Of a stretch of 64,000 nt of DNA, positions 1 to 9,610 are shown piece after piece. How positions within the stretch are numbered: position 1 is the first letter of the stretch; each line of letters begins with the position of its first letter. The translations under genes and the position numbers were made by a program. The notes under the pieces were generated by a model. That model saw nothing but the letters and a program-made list of their open reading frames with translations. It ran no database searches and was not told where the DNA came from. The stretch spans positions 96,067,729 to 96,131,728 of the forward strand of contig JBCNJP010000010.1 in assembly GCA_039602395.1 (NCBI GenBank), read 5' to 3'. Source of the DNA: Deinandra increscens subsp. villosa. Taxonomy: Eukaryota > Streptophyta > Magnoliopsida > Asterales > Asteraceae.

Positions 1-2043
1 GGGTTCCTAGTGAAACGGACCTATCTAGATACTGGAAGTGCGTCGGAGATTATGTATGAGTCTTGCTTCCGAAGGATGGGATTGGATGTGCAACAAAGGC
101 TGAAGCCTCATAATTCTACTCTCATTGGTTTTTCTGGAGAGATGGTGCATCCCATGGGAGAAATAACTCTCCCAGTGATCTTTGGTGACGATAAACTATT
201 TCGAGAAGATATTATGACTTTTATTGTGGTTGCAACTCCTTCCCCCCACAATGTCATTATCGGTCGACCTGGGCTTAAAGTTTTGGGCGCTATAGTTTCA
301 ACAGCGCATGGTTTAGTTCGGTTCCCAACTCCAAGGGGAATCGCAACTGTAACCACAGATGCAGATCCACAAGTAGCCCTGGTGGAGAAACCTCTGATAC
401 CGAAAGGAGGGTTGAAGGATATTAAAAATGATACTGTAGAAAAGAATAAGTGGATCATAAACGAGAAATTTCCAGATCAGACAATTGAAATTGGATCGCA
501 ATTACAAGGAGAAACAAGGAAAAAGTTGTTTCAGTTATTAATAGACAATGTGGATATCTTTGCATGGGAACCGTCAGATATGACGGGGGTTCCTAGACAT
601 TTCGCTGAACACAAATTGAATGTCTATCCAGGTGTAAAACCTGTCCAGCAGAAGCGAAGGATCTATGATCAAATTCGAAATAACGTAGTCAAGGAAGAAG
701 TGGATAAGCTTGTGGAAGCGGGCATCCTTAGGGAAGTGCTTTACCAAACATGGGTTGCAAACCCTATCTTGGTCCTAAAGCCTGATAAATCTTGGCGAAT
801 GTGCATTGACTTCAAAGATCTTAACAAGGCATGTCCGAAGGATTGCTATCCACTTCCGGAAATTGATCTAAAAGTTGACTCTTTGGCGGGATACCGATGG
901 AAGTGTTTTCTAGACGCATATAAAGGATACCATCAGATCTTTATGGCTGAAGGTGATGAAGACAAAACCGCGTTTATTACAAACGAAGGCTTATTCTGTT
1001 ATAAAAAGATGCCGTTCGGGTTAAAAAACGCTGGTGCAACTTATCAACGCCTCATGGATAAGACCTTTCAATCGCAAGTGGGTAGAAATCTTGAAGCCTA
1101 TGTGGATGATGTAGTCATTAAAAGTTCTCATGAGGAAGATATGATCAAAGACATTGAAGAGACCTTTAAAAACTTGCGGGGTATCAATATGAAATTAAAC
1201 CCCAAGAAATGCTCATTTGCGATGGAGGAAGGCAAGTTCTTAGGGGTCCTGGTTAATAAAGACGGGATCCAGGCACATCCGAGGAAGGTCAAGGCGGTTA
1301 TGGAAATAGAGCCGCCTAAAACCCTTAAAGATATACAAACTCTAAATGGGCGTTTGGTGGCTCTACATAGATTTTTGTCAAAAGCAGCTGAAAGAGCAAC
1401 ACCCTTTATGAAAGTTTTTAAAGAAAGTTTAAAAGGAAGTTTTGAATGGACTTCCGAGGCCAATCAAGCGTTTGAAGAATTGAAAAAAGCTCTAGCTACA
1501 CTTCCAACACTAACTGCACCAAAAGTTGGTGAAGAATTGATAATGTACTTGGCCGTAACAGATAATGCAGTAAGCGCTGTGTTACTGGTCGAAAGGGAAG
1601 ATAAAGAACTTCCAATTTACTACATAAGCAAAATGCTTAAAGACTACGAGACCAGGTATCCTATGATCGAAAAAGTTGTCTTAACACTTGTACAAGCTAC
1701 AAGAAGACTTCGTCGTTATTTCCAGGCCCATACTGTAAATGTTCTTACTTCATATCCTATCCAAGGGATCTTCAGAAAACCGGAAATGTCCGGTAGGATG
1801 ATTAAGTGGGCAATTAAAGTGGGGCCATTCGATATACAATTCAAACCACGAGTTTCAATTAAAGGTCAAGTGGTAGCTGATTTCCTGGCGGAAGTGCCAG
1901 ATGGCGCAAATGTAAATGTTATTACCGTTCCTGAAGCTAAAGAACAAGTATGGATCTTGCATACTGATGGTTCTTCTAACTCTGATGGCTCAGGAGCAGG
2001 TTTTATCCATTATAAAATTATTTCTTTTTCAAAAAGAAATTGA
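1..2043 (+). CDS. Retrotransposon pol, part 1: protease, reverse transcriptase, first RNase H (5' end outside window)
   Basis: The frame is open from base 1, so the ORF continues leftward; the codon at 10 is an internal GTG, not a start. Numbering from that codon, the protease active-site DTG is at residues 7-9 and the RT catalytic YVDD at 364-367, preceded by the FGLKNAGATYQRLMD block. A degenerate retroviral-type RNase H with TDNAVSAVLLV follows. A second RNase H begins with DGSS near residue 650. The ORF stops at 2043, but homology breaks at 1999/2000: bases 2000-2081 look like an intron, and the correct frame resumes at 2082. No stop or frameshift is seen before 1999. The protein copies element RNA into DNA in virus-like particles. 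It may be expressed or simply young. Confidence 0.9.
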   Translation, partial: GFLVKRTYLDTGSASEIMYESCFRRMGLDVQQRLKPHNSTLIGFSGEMVHPMGEITLPVIFGDDKLFREDIMTFIVVATPSPHNVIIGRPGLKVLGAIVSTAHGLVRFPTPRGIATVTTDADPQVALVEKPLIPKGGLKDIKNDTVEKNKWIINEKFPDQTIEIGSQLQGETRKKLFQLLIDNVDIFAWEPSDMTGVPRHFAEHKLNVYPGVKPVQQKRRIYDQIRNNVVKEEVDKLVEAGILREVLYQTWVANPILVLKPDKSWRMCIDFKDLNKACPKDCYPLPEIDLKVDSLAGYRWKCFLDAYKGYHQIFMAEGDEDKTAFITNEGLFCYKKMPFGLKNAGATYQRLMDKTFQSQVGRNLEAYVDDVVIKSSHEEDMIKDIEETFKNLRGINMKLNPKKCSFAMEEGKFLGVLVNKDGIQAHPRKVKAVMEIEPPKTLKDIQTLNGRLVALHRFLSKAAERATPFMKVFKESLKGSFEWTSEANQAFEELKKALATLPTLTAPKVGEELIMYLAVTDNAVSAVLLVEREDKELPIYYISKMLKDYETRYPMIEKVVLTLVQATRRLRRYFQAHTVNVLTSYPIQGIFRKPEMSGRMIKWAIKVGPFDIQFKPRVSIKGQVVADFLAEVPDGANVNVITVPEAKEQVWILHTDGSSNSDGSGAGFIHYKIISFSKRN

Positions 2044-2081
2044 AATTCAAAATATTAAGAATTTTATTCTGCCAAATGCAG
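2000..2081 (+). other. Putative 82-bp GT-AG intron 1 in second RNase H
   Basis: The insertion begins GTTTTATCC and ends AAATGCAG. It is very AT-rich, and removing it joins a split Gly codon (G1999 plus GC 2082-2083), restoring the RNase H frame exactly where the domain is broken. Length and composition suit a small plant intron. Splicing is inferred, not shown. Confidence 0.6.
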
Positions 2082-2183
2082 GCTTGATCTTGAAAAGTCC
2101 TGAAGGGGACGAGTTGACATATGCAATCCGCTTTAATTTCCAAACTTCTAATAATGAAGCAGAGTATGAGGCGTTGCTAGCAG
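2082..2183 (+). CDS. Retrotransposon pol, middle exon of second (archaeal-type) RNase H
   Basis: This 102-bp open segment lies between the two intron-like insertions and encodes the part of the RNase H domain with the NNEAEYEALLAG active-site block, whose Glu is catalytic in this family. Alone it is too short to stand out as an ORF, and in the raw sequence it is read through from a non-homologous start at 1916. Its ends match the phase of both flanking candidate introns (phase 1 on each side). Confidence 0.6.
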
Positions 2184-2316
2184 GTATAAACACTCAAGCT
2201 TCATAAGTCTTTGTGTTTATTCGATAAAAAAAAATATAATGACTGGATACATATGCATTTGCTCCACAAATGCATGAGATAAGTTGGAAGACCTAAAGCA
2301 TTGAAATTAATTTCAG
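2184..2316 (+). other. Putative 133-bp GT-AG intron 2 in second RNase H
   Basis: It begins GTATAAAC and ends AATTTCAG, is AT-rich and contains in-frame stops. Excision rebuilds a Gly codon from G2183 plus GT 2317-2318 and continues straight into the LRLANKMG block of the same RNase H. Same phase (1) as the first candidate intron. Confidence 0.6.
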
Positions 2317-3872
2317 GTTTAAGGTTGGCTAATAAAATGGGTGCAACGCAAGTGATCGCTTATGTGGATTCACTGCTAGTAGCTAGTCAGATCGCTGGAA
2401 CATACGAGGCAAAAGGCAAATACATGGCCTTGTACCTGGAGCAAATCCAAGAGTTAATCAAGATCTTTGGCAAGTGTGAAGTTTTACATATTTCTAGAGC
2501 TCAAAATAGAAAGGCAGATGCACTGAGCAAGCTCGCTTCTGTCGCTTTTGAACATTTAGCCAAAGAAATTCGAGTAGAATTGTTAGAAGCTCCAACTGTC
2601 AATTTGAAAATGACCGCAGATGTGCAAGTGCAAGAAGACAGTTGGATGACACCGATCGTGCAATATTTGACCATGCGTAAACTCCCAAATGATAAAGAGC
2701 AGGCTCGCCAGATACGAGTAAATTCGCTTCAGTATCAAATGCAAAATAATATTTTGTATAGAAGAAGCTTTTTGGGACCTTTGTTAAGGTGTTTAACCCC
2801 AAGTGAAGCTGAAAAGATCGTTAAGGAGGTACATGAAGGCATATGCGGTATTCATGCTGGTGCAAAGATGGTAGTTGTTAAAATCATGAGCCTTGGATAC
2901 TTTTGGCCAGGCATGTACCGAAGCACTTGGGAAGAACTTCGCAAGTGTCAAGCTTGTCAAGCACATGCTCCGGTGAGTATGCGAGCAAAAAATGAATTGA
3001 TCCCTGTTACGTCAGCATGGCCCTTCCAGAAGTGGGGGATGGACATAGTCGGACCCTTTCCACCAGCAAGTGGAAGAGTAAAATTTCTATTGGTTGCGAT
3101 TGATTATTTTACAAAATGGATCGAAGCAAAACCGCTTGCTTGTATTTCTGGCAAACAAGTCAAAAAGTTCGTGTGGGAACATATCGTATGCCGATTTGGT
3201 CTACCCCTCTACATCATAACAGATAATGGACATCAATTTGCTGGAAATCCATTTGCGGAATGGTGCGAAGAGCTTCATATAAATCAGATCTTTACATCAG
3301 TTGCACATCCGCAGGCCAACGGCCAAGTTGAAAGAGCAAATCGAAGTCTTGTTGAAGGAATAAAAATGAGATTGGAAAAGTATGGAGGTAGTTGGGTCGA
3401 TGAATTACCACATGTCTTGTGGGCGCATCGCACCATGCCTAAAACTAGCAATGGCGAAACACCATTCAGTCTTGTATATGGAACTGAAGCCGTCATTCCG
3501 GCTGAAATTGGAATCCCGAGTCACCGTTTGCAAGTGCAAGTGACAGATAATGATGAGGAACTAAGAACCAATCTGGATCTTTTGGAAGAGCGAAGGGAAA
3601 TCACGGCTATACGCGAAAGCAGATACAAAAAAGAGATGGCGAAGTATTATAACGCCAAAGTTAAGACCCAACAGTATAAAGAAGGAGAATATGTGCTAAG
3701 GAGCAATGAAGTGAGTAGGGCACTTCCGCTCGGAAAGATGTCTCCCAAATGGGAGGGACCGTATATAATAAAAAAAGCGATTGGAAATGGATCTTACATA
3801 CTTCAGCAGCTTGATGGAACTGAGCTGGTGCGAGCTTGGAATGGAATTCATCTTCGCAAATGTTACATGTGA
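2317..3872 (+). CDS. Retrotransposon pol, part 2: end of second RNase H and integrase
   Basis: The open frame runs from 2301; its first 16 bases belong to the intron-like insertion. The RNase H ends with YVDSLLV and RAQNRKADALSKLA. The integrase follows (numbering from 2301): zinc-binding H178, H185, C216, C219, then the D,D35E triad D248, D308, E344 in GMDIVGP, TDNGHQF and NGQVERANRS. The C-terminal part has the WEGPYII block typical of Ty3/gypsy integrases. The stop is TGA at 3870-3872. All catalytic residues are present. Integrase inserts element cDNA into the genome. No chromodomain is seen, as expected for Tat. Confidence 0.9.
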
Positions 3873-5211
3873 AGTTGCAAATGCAAATTCGATTGAAAGA
3901 TAGAAAATGTTGATCTTTATGTCCTTGTTTCTGCATTTATGATCTTGTAATAAATTGATGAGGAATGAGATACTTTTGTTTCTAGTACTTACAAAGATCC
4001 GTGGAGATACTTATTTCATTTCGTATGAAAAGATTATGCAAATACTTGATCGATCTTGTGCAAAATATTGACAGTGAATGTTTGCTTAAAAATGTTGTGT
4101 CAATAAACACATGCATATGCCGTACAAATGATCTCTTTAAATAATACGAGATTCATATGCGATATGATTCGCTTTCTATAATATGGTTCATGAGTCATTA
4201 GCGGGTGCATTTCCGAAAGGTATTACATACCAATACCTTAATGCAGTATCGCTGTTACTCCTTTATTTATAAAGGGTAACCCAAGAAAAAGTAAAAATGC
4301 TTTTCTTGTCCTCAACTGTCTCATTGACAATTAAAGAGTGCATGTTGGGAAGAGGTGATCAGGCCGGACACCTTGTTAGTACAATGGTTGCTAACAAAAG
4401 CCCAAAAGAGAGATGGCCAAACTTAAGTGGATAAAGGTATGCTATGATTATTAATAAAATTCCAACTTAAGCTCTCTGAGGGTCGCAAGTGCTGCTGAAT
4501 AACTAATGTTATAAAGTGGTCTTGTGGGTTGATCATTCAAAGAAAAAAGATCAACTGAACCTTACCGAAAGATGTAAGGACTCTATATACCACAAGGAAA
4601 AGATTCGCATTCGAAACAAAAAATACTTAACTTTAAAAGTGGTATTGACGTTATGTTGTTAAAACCCTTTGAAGATGGACGCATTTGATAGGGGGGAAAC
4701 GCATATGACAGCCTTCTTTAAAAGTTAATGATTTTGATTAGAATCTTGTCAAAGTACTTATGAAGGAGAACTCATAGAGTTGCTCAAAAGCTTGTGAGAG
4801 AATATTTCACAAGTTTTAGACGGAAAACGTTAAGAACCAAATGGGAAAAAACATGCAAGCGATTCAAAGTATAAAAGGTTGTATATGATCATTTTGCAAC
4901 TGAAAGTGCAAGCAACGATGTACTTCGATCGCAAATGACATGTCACAAACATGATTAAGCATGACTCATATCCTATGAACCATAAGATGGTAACAAAATT
5001 CAAATACTCAAAGCAAGTAAAGCAAACATCCACATGCGTTATCATATACGCCAACATAATCGAAACTGCAAACAGATGCAATTCCGATGAGATCCCTGAT
5101 TATAAAATGTTAGAACATATCAAGTACGAAATAAAAGTAAATTGTTTGATGCCACAGCATAAGTGGACTTTGAAAGATGATCAAATTGTTCAACAAAAGA
5201 TTATGAAAAGA
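3873..5211 (+). other. 3' internal region of Tat element, no sense gene
   Basis: This is about 1.3 kb between the integrase stop and the antisense ORF, with stops in all frames. Only short ORFs occur (for example 4951-5247) and they resemble nothing I recognise. It is read as the long 3' untranslated part usual for Tat elements. Confidence 0.6.
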
Positions 5212-5703
5212 TCAATTACCGGTGGTGGTTGGAGCATCTGCCTTTGAAGTTGAAGGAGCATCGGCCTTTGGGGTAGCAGAACCTTTTGCTAAGACAATTG
5301 GTTTCAGCATATCCCCCATTACTTCTATATCATCCAGGCTCAACTTCGAAACTTCGTCAATGGAATGGAACGTCATTGACTTTAAGGCATCCAACTGTGT
5401 CAACAGTTTCTCACCGGCCTTATGATCGAATTCTTTGAAAGTCAGAAAGTTGGCTTCACCTTTTACAGCATGTGCTAATCCGCATTTGATCCCTTCATTA
5501 TAGCCCATAGCATTGGCAGCAGAATTGACCTTGAGAGTCATGGGGATCATTTCGGAATGCACACGCTTAGCAACCAAGTTGAAACCGTCTTCAATCAACC
5601 ATTTGCTTCTTTCTTTCACAGATGCTAGCTCCCTCTGGATTTGCTCTCTTTCTTCAGTTAATGCCTTGACGGTCTCAGCAAGGGCAACATTTTCTGAGAA
5701 GAA
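5212..5703 (-). pseudogene. Antisense extra ORF of Tat element, C-terminal coiled-coil part
   Basis: On the minus strand the frame is open from about 5703 to a stop at 5212. The start of the open stretch is Glu-rich and heptad-like (ALTEEREQIQRELASVKERS), which suggests a coiled coil, and the C-terminus is Ala/Thr/Ser-rich with a repeated KADAP motif. It is taken as the 3' end of the same ORF whose N-terminal half lies at 5891-6498. The two are separated by a 109-bp copy of the LTR head plus short unmatched sequence, so the middle of the protein is lost. The function of these antisense ORFs is unknown. Confidence 0.6.
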
Positions 5704-5781
5704 TAAAAACGCAAATGTTAAAGGTGATTAAAAGACTATGCAAGTGCAAATGGGGACTTATGAAAATAAAGAAATACAAGT

Positions 5782-5890
5782 TGATGAGGATAGGTCAAGA
5801 CCGGAAATGCAAGTGCCCTGGCATCTACACTTCCGATGGTAAAGATCTCGAGAGCAAGTGTCGCATAGAGAACGAGCTGGAAGCGATGCA
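5782..5890 (+). repeat. 109-bp copy of the LTR 5' end, embedded in the antisense ORF
   Basis: By eye, bases 5782-5890 are identical to 7301-7409, the first 109 bp of the 3' LTR, starting TGATGAGGATAGG and ending GAAGCGATGCA. They are in direct orientation. Identity stops abruptly on the right; on the left it is preceded by a PPT-like TGGGGACTTATG a little upstream. Confidence 0.9.
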
Positions 5891-6498
5891 CACGACACAA
5901 GCTTATCAAAAGACTCCTGACTATAATCACCATCATTTGGGTTTGGATCGTGAACCACATCTTCCACATCCCTCCATTCCATTTGAAGAGGAATGCATCG
6001 ATCATCGATGTAGAAAAATTTAGATTTCCAGGAACGAGGGTTGGGCGGAAGATGGGTGCTAATTCTCTTAACTGCCCTCCTACGCTCAAAAGTATACCAA
6101 TCGCCAGCCATGGTGATTCTATAAAAAGCCCTAAAAAGATTGACACTTGGAGACACATTAACAGCCCTACAAGTGGCTTCGAAATGACTTAAACGCGAAA
6201 ACCCTTGGATATGCATCTGAGAAACATGGATCTTGAAAAACATCAGAACTCTCATAAGAAACTTGGTAAACGGAAGACGATAATTCCCAAGTTTGAACAT
6301 ATCGACATAAACCCCAATTTTACCATCAGGGAAAGTGGAAATGGGAGTTTTCGGCAATGGAAGAGTTGGATTCAATGAAAGAGGGATACTGTACCGCTCA
6401 ATAACTTCATCCAAGTCGCGAGGCGACATAGATGAAAACGAGATATGCATATTATGCTTACTCGAGTCGTCTTCGACCTTAATTGAAGGAGACGCCAT
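5891..6498 (-). pseudogene. Antisense extra ORF of Tat element, N-terminal half (putative gypsy-type transposon domain)
   Basis: Chosen start is the ATG read from 6498 (MASPSIKVEDDSS), because the 74 residues upstream are hydrophobic and AT-driven, like leader sequence. The readable part has RYSIPLSLNPTLP, YVDMFKLGNYRLPFTKFL and FYRITMAGDWYTFERR, which I recognise as the plant 'putative gypsy-type transposon' domain (Pfam PF04195 family, from memory). About 200 codons remain before the embedded LTR fragment. Such antisense ORFs between pol and 3' LTR are known from Tat/Retand elements. A separate promoter would be needed on the 3' side; none was identified. Confidence 0.7.
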
Positions 6499-6970
6499 GA
6501 AAATGCAGTAAAAGAGCAAGAAAGAAATCGACTGACCTTTTAAAAAGAAAAAGTTCGAAGAGAGAATTAGGGCTTGAAGAACGAAAAGAGCGACGGCAGT
6601 GAAGAATATGTAGAATGAAAAATAAGAAAGGATTATATATGGGGCAAAAATCTCGGATACAATTAACCGTTTGAATTTAAAAAATTCAAAACGAAAGACC
6701 AAAAACTGTCCCGTCATTTAATCCTCGATTGACACGTGTACTGGCGGGTATCAAAAGTACTCGAGTGCAGATCAACATGCAAAACGCGCCTGACAAGTCA
6801 GTTAGCATTCTACACTTGCAGAAGCGTCTTTTTACAATAATATGTTAATATCCTCATAAGGATGTGACGATTACACTTGCAGAAGCTTTCTGCTTTAAAG
6901 ACAAATAAAGTCTTTTGATCTATTAAAGAACTGGTTTCACTAGCATTTCCTATGATGATCTTTGTACCTT

Positions 6971-7020
6971 AGTCCTTAGTCATTTCTACAAAACAACATA
7001 AGGACTAGGGGGACTTGATG
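6971..7020 (+). repeat. Inverted repeat plus duplicate polypurine-tract motif
   Basis: Arms AGTCCTTA (6971-6978) and TAAGGACT (6999-7006) flank a 20-base loop and run directly into GACTAGGGGGACTTGATGA. The same PPT-LTR junction string occurs at the true LTR boundary near 7288-7304, but here no LTR follows. Confidence 0.7.
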
Positions 7021-7107
7021 ACCAGATCTATGAAATCGTTAAAAATTGAAAAATTTCTGATCTCTGAAATCCGTGATCTACATAAGTGAAGAATGTGTGT
7101 TACACTC

Positions 7108-7170
7108 TTTTTTCCTTCGTTTCGGTTTTTTCCCACAGGGTTTTTCCGAACAAGGTTTTTAATGAGGTAA
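7108..7170 (+). promoter_or_regulatory. Conserved pre-PPT motif of plant LTR retrotransposons
   Basis: The series of TTTTCC, GGTTTTTTCCCACAGGG, TTTTTCCGAACAAGG and TTTTTAATGAGG matches a block widely seen just upstream of the polypurine tract in plant LTR retrotransposons (recalled, not searched). It supports reading this stretch as the element's 3' end. Confidence 0.55.
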
Positions 7171-7254
7171 CAAATCAAAAACACATGCGAGCTTAATAAA
7201 GATGATCGATAAAGGTTCTCAAAACTCAGCGGAAGTACGAGACACTTTTAACTT

Positions 7255-7300
7255 CTAGTCCAATAATTATTGCTCGAATAATCAATGGACTAGGGGGACT
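7255..7300 (+). promoter_or_regulatory. Stem-loop and polypurine tract before the 3' LTR
   Basis: Arms CTAGTCCA (7255-7262) and TGGACTAG (7286-7293) form a perfect 8-bp stem, extended inside by TTATT/AATAA. The purine-rich GGACTAGGGGGA then abuts the LTR start TGATGAGG at 7301. The PPT primes plus-strand DNA synthesis. Confidence 0.75.
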
Positions 7301-7648
7301 TGATGAGGATAGGTCAAGACCGGAAATGCAAGTGCCCTGGCATCTACACTTCCGATGGTAAAGATCTCGAGAGCAAGTGTCGCATAGAGAACGAGCTGGA
7401 AGCGATGCAGTTGCAGATGAACAAGATGCAAGTGCATCCGACCAACTTACGAAGATGCGACCTCAGAGGCTCTATAAATAGTTCTTTCATTCATTTGCAA
7501 TGTAACTTCTGATTCCGGAAAACACACATTTACTGTGTGTTTCTCCCAATTGTAATCAAATACTTGAGATATCAATAAAACCATTGATTCATCGATTATT
7601 CTTCTTAGATTAGCTGATTCCTAGTTGAATTATAATCTCATATCTACA
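7301..7648 (+). repeat. 3' LTR of the Tat element
   Basis: It starts TGATGAGGATAGG right after the PPT. A TATA-like CTATAAATA lies at about 7470-7480 and AATAAAACC at about 7573, as expected for U3 and R. The end near TATCTACA (7648) is the best TG...CA choice but not certain. Confidence 0.7.
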
Positions 7649-7655
7649 TACGGTG

Positions 7656-7990
7656 TGATTTTGTGGTTCATCAATGGTTAACATGATGGGATGATGAATT
7701 CGGTAATTTGGGTAAAAATGAGACTCGAAAACATCAAAAATGAATAACCGAACACGTGAATCGAGGAATCAACAAAGTAATTATCCGGCAGAGTCCTAGG
7801 CGTATCGCCTAGGACTACTGTATACACCAGGCGATACGTCAGATCTGGATTTTCTAGAAAAACCCTAGAGACTCCTTTATATAATCATCTTAAGCCTCCA
7901 CGATCCTCATTTCCCCACCCTAATCACCTCTAAACGTCCAAGAATGGGTGATCATGGTGTGGATATGGTGTATATAAACTATTACATTAT
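7656..7990 (+). repeat. Fragment of a Tekay-like LTR (U3 promoter part)
   Basis: The run AACATGATGGGATGATG... and ...ACATCAAAAATGAA matches the LTR at 59805-59875 at the same relative position. It is followed by a perfect 11-bp-arm palindrome (7792-7816, core GGCGTATCGCC) and a TATA-like TTATATAATC near 7880. Both ends are truncated against other repeats. Confidence 0.6.
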
Positions 7991-8204
7991 TTTGTGACAC
8001 CTTTTTAGCATTTAGCCTTTGAATTTATAAACTCCATAGACTACTACTATTTCACCACATTCACGGGAAAGTGCACCCATCGTGGAGCAGTATAGTAGTG
8101 CTAAGTTGAATCGGGGTCGATCAAAGACGCAAAGGAAAATGAGGGTTCTTATTACTTCACCGTTGCTAACGTCTAACCTGTGCATTCTTCAAGTGAAGAG
8201 TTAG

Positions 8205-8249
<45 letters not shown>

Positions 8250-9242
8250 AAAAATAATATAATATAGAAGGTGTGTCTTGGTCAACTCGGTCGAAGATAA
8301 TATCATTTGTCGGTCTTATCAATGGTGATGTTGGCAACCCGTGAATTATACCTTCCCGTAAGATTATTCACCAACAGGCAACTAGACCGTCGCTCAGCCT
8401 CCAATCTAGTATCACTACTCTCCCGGGTGATCGTCTGCGAGGAGTACGAACCCCGGGGAACTGTGCTGTTGGCAAACAAATATAGTGAATCTAATGCCAC
8501 TTAGTTATGGGGCCCTTTCTCCGGAAACTCACCATACTCGACACGCCGTCATGAACCAGTAGGAGAACAACCCTGTGTGCCGGAATATTTTATTATAAAA
8601 ATGATCTTTTAAAAGGACTAAGGTTCGTTTCTTCTGCATACCGCTCTCGCGCATATGCGTCCAGCATGACGAGAGACAAGTTCACAACCCGATACTTTCA
8701 GCCTGCACATGCGTGGTCAGCCGAGTTTGCTTACATAGACCATAAGGACCCTCAACGTATCATGTAGCGTGGGGCGTGAGTCACCCGAAGGATCATGCAT
8801 CGTCCCCTAACCGGGTGTCACAGGTCCGGTTGATGACATTTCAACTCCTCAAATGGTCTGTGAAACGTAAAGGCCGATTGTTCAAAGAAATCAATCATAA
8901 ACTTTCAATTAAAAAAGGTTTTATAAAGTCATTAGTTCACCTTAAAGCAAGTTTATAAAAACAGTTTACCAACCCTCCAAAGATATGTTTATCCCCAAAC
9001 GAGTGTAAGAATGTGGCTACTAATCATGGCCTAAAGATATGCTTAAGAGATAATGAACGATTCATAGACAAATAACATATCATTATCCACAAAAGTTTAA
9101 GTTCTTACAAACTTGACCAGAAGACACAAGAACACGAAAACAAAGTGGCTCAAAAAGAAAAAGTGGTATAAACTAGGGGGAGGAGAGTGAGCAGGAGCTC
9201 TGAGTGGTTTAGAATGGAGGGGCGGACCCTCCTTTTATAGGC
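7991..9242. other. Unassigned repetitive sequence, no gene recognised
   Basis: A (TA)n tract lies at 8207-8246. Mirror ORFs of equal size occur on both strands at 8303-8504, which argues against coding. The base composition is higher in GC than the flanks. I see no protein motif. It is probably retrotransposon-derived, family not identified. Confidence 0.5.
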
Positions 9243-9480
9243 AGCTTCTGAAGAATGACATGGGGCGTGTCATGCAGGGGCACGGGGCGAGTTATGCAGG
9301 CAATAGTGGCACAAGGGCGTGTCATGCAGAGGCACTGGGTTGTGTTATGCAAGGGGGGCGTGTTGTGCAGAGAGCTTCAGTGGCATGGGGCCATGTTTGT
9401 CAGAAGGCTTTCAAGGCTTCGCTGGCAGGTGGGCACCGACCGTGCCATGCTTAGCACGGGGCATGTCAAAGTCCAAGAAT
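9243..9480 (+). repeat. GC-rich degenerate tandem repeat (CGTGTCATGCAG units)
   Basis: Variants of GGGCGTGTCATGCAG recur about every 25-40 bp (GGGGCGTGTCATGCAGG, GGCGAGTTATGCAGG, GGGCGTGTCATGCAGAGG, TTGTGTTATGCAAGG, GCGTGTTGTGCAGAG). ORFs on two plus-strand frames through it are by-products of the repeat. Confidence 0.7.
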
Positions 9481-9610
9481 CACCATCTTTGATCTTTTTA
9501 TCTGGTTTTCTTCATTTTTCGCTCCTTTTGTGATTTTGGCTTGAATAGACCTGAAAAACTACAAAGAATAGAAAAACATTGTTTTCTCATGATAGTTAGT
9601 CAGTTTTATC

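Larger units (their letters stand above)
1..7648 (+). mobile_element. Ty3/gypsy LTR retrotransposon, Tat lineage, 3' portion
   Basis: The window opens inside the pol gene of a Ty3/gypsy element. In order one sees aspartic protease, reverse transcriptase, a first RNase H, a second RNase H, integrase, a long 3' region with an antisense ORF, a polypurine tract and a 3' LTR. Two RNase H domains and an antisense ORF between pol and the 3' LTR are known hallmarks of the Tat/Ogre/Retand lineage. The 5' LTR, gag and PBS lie left of the window. The right end is set from the LTR start at 7301 and a TG...CA reading that puts the end near 7648; the exact end is uncertain because the next element abuts it. 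Confidence 0.85.

Noticed and set aside
8303..8504. Equal-length ORFs on both strands
   Set aside because: Mirror frames with no motif in repeat-derived sequence; no support for coding.
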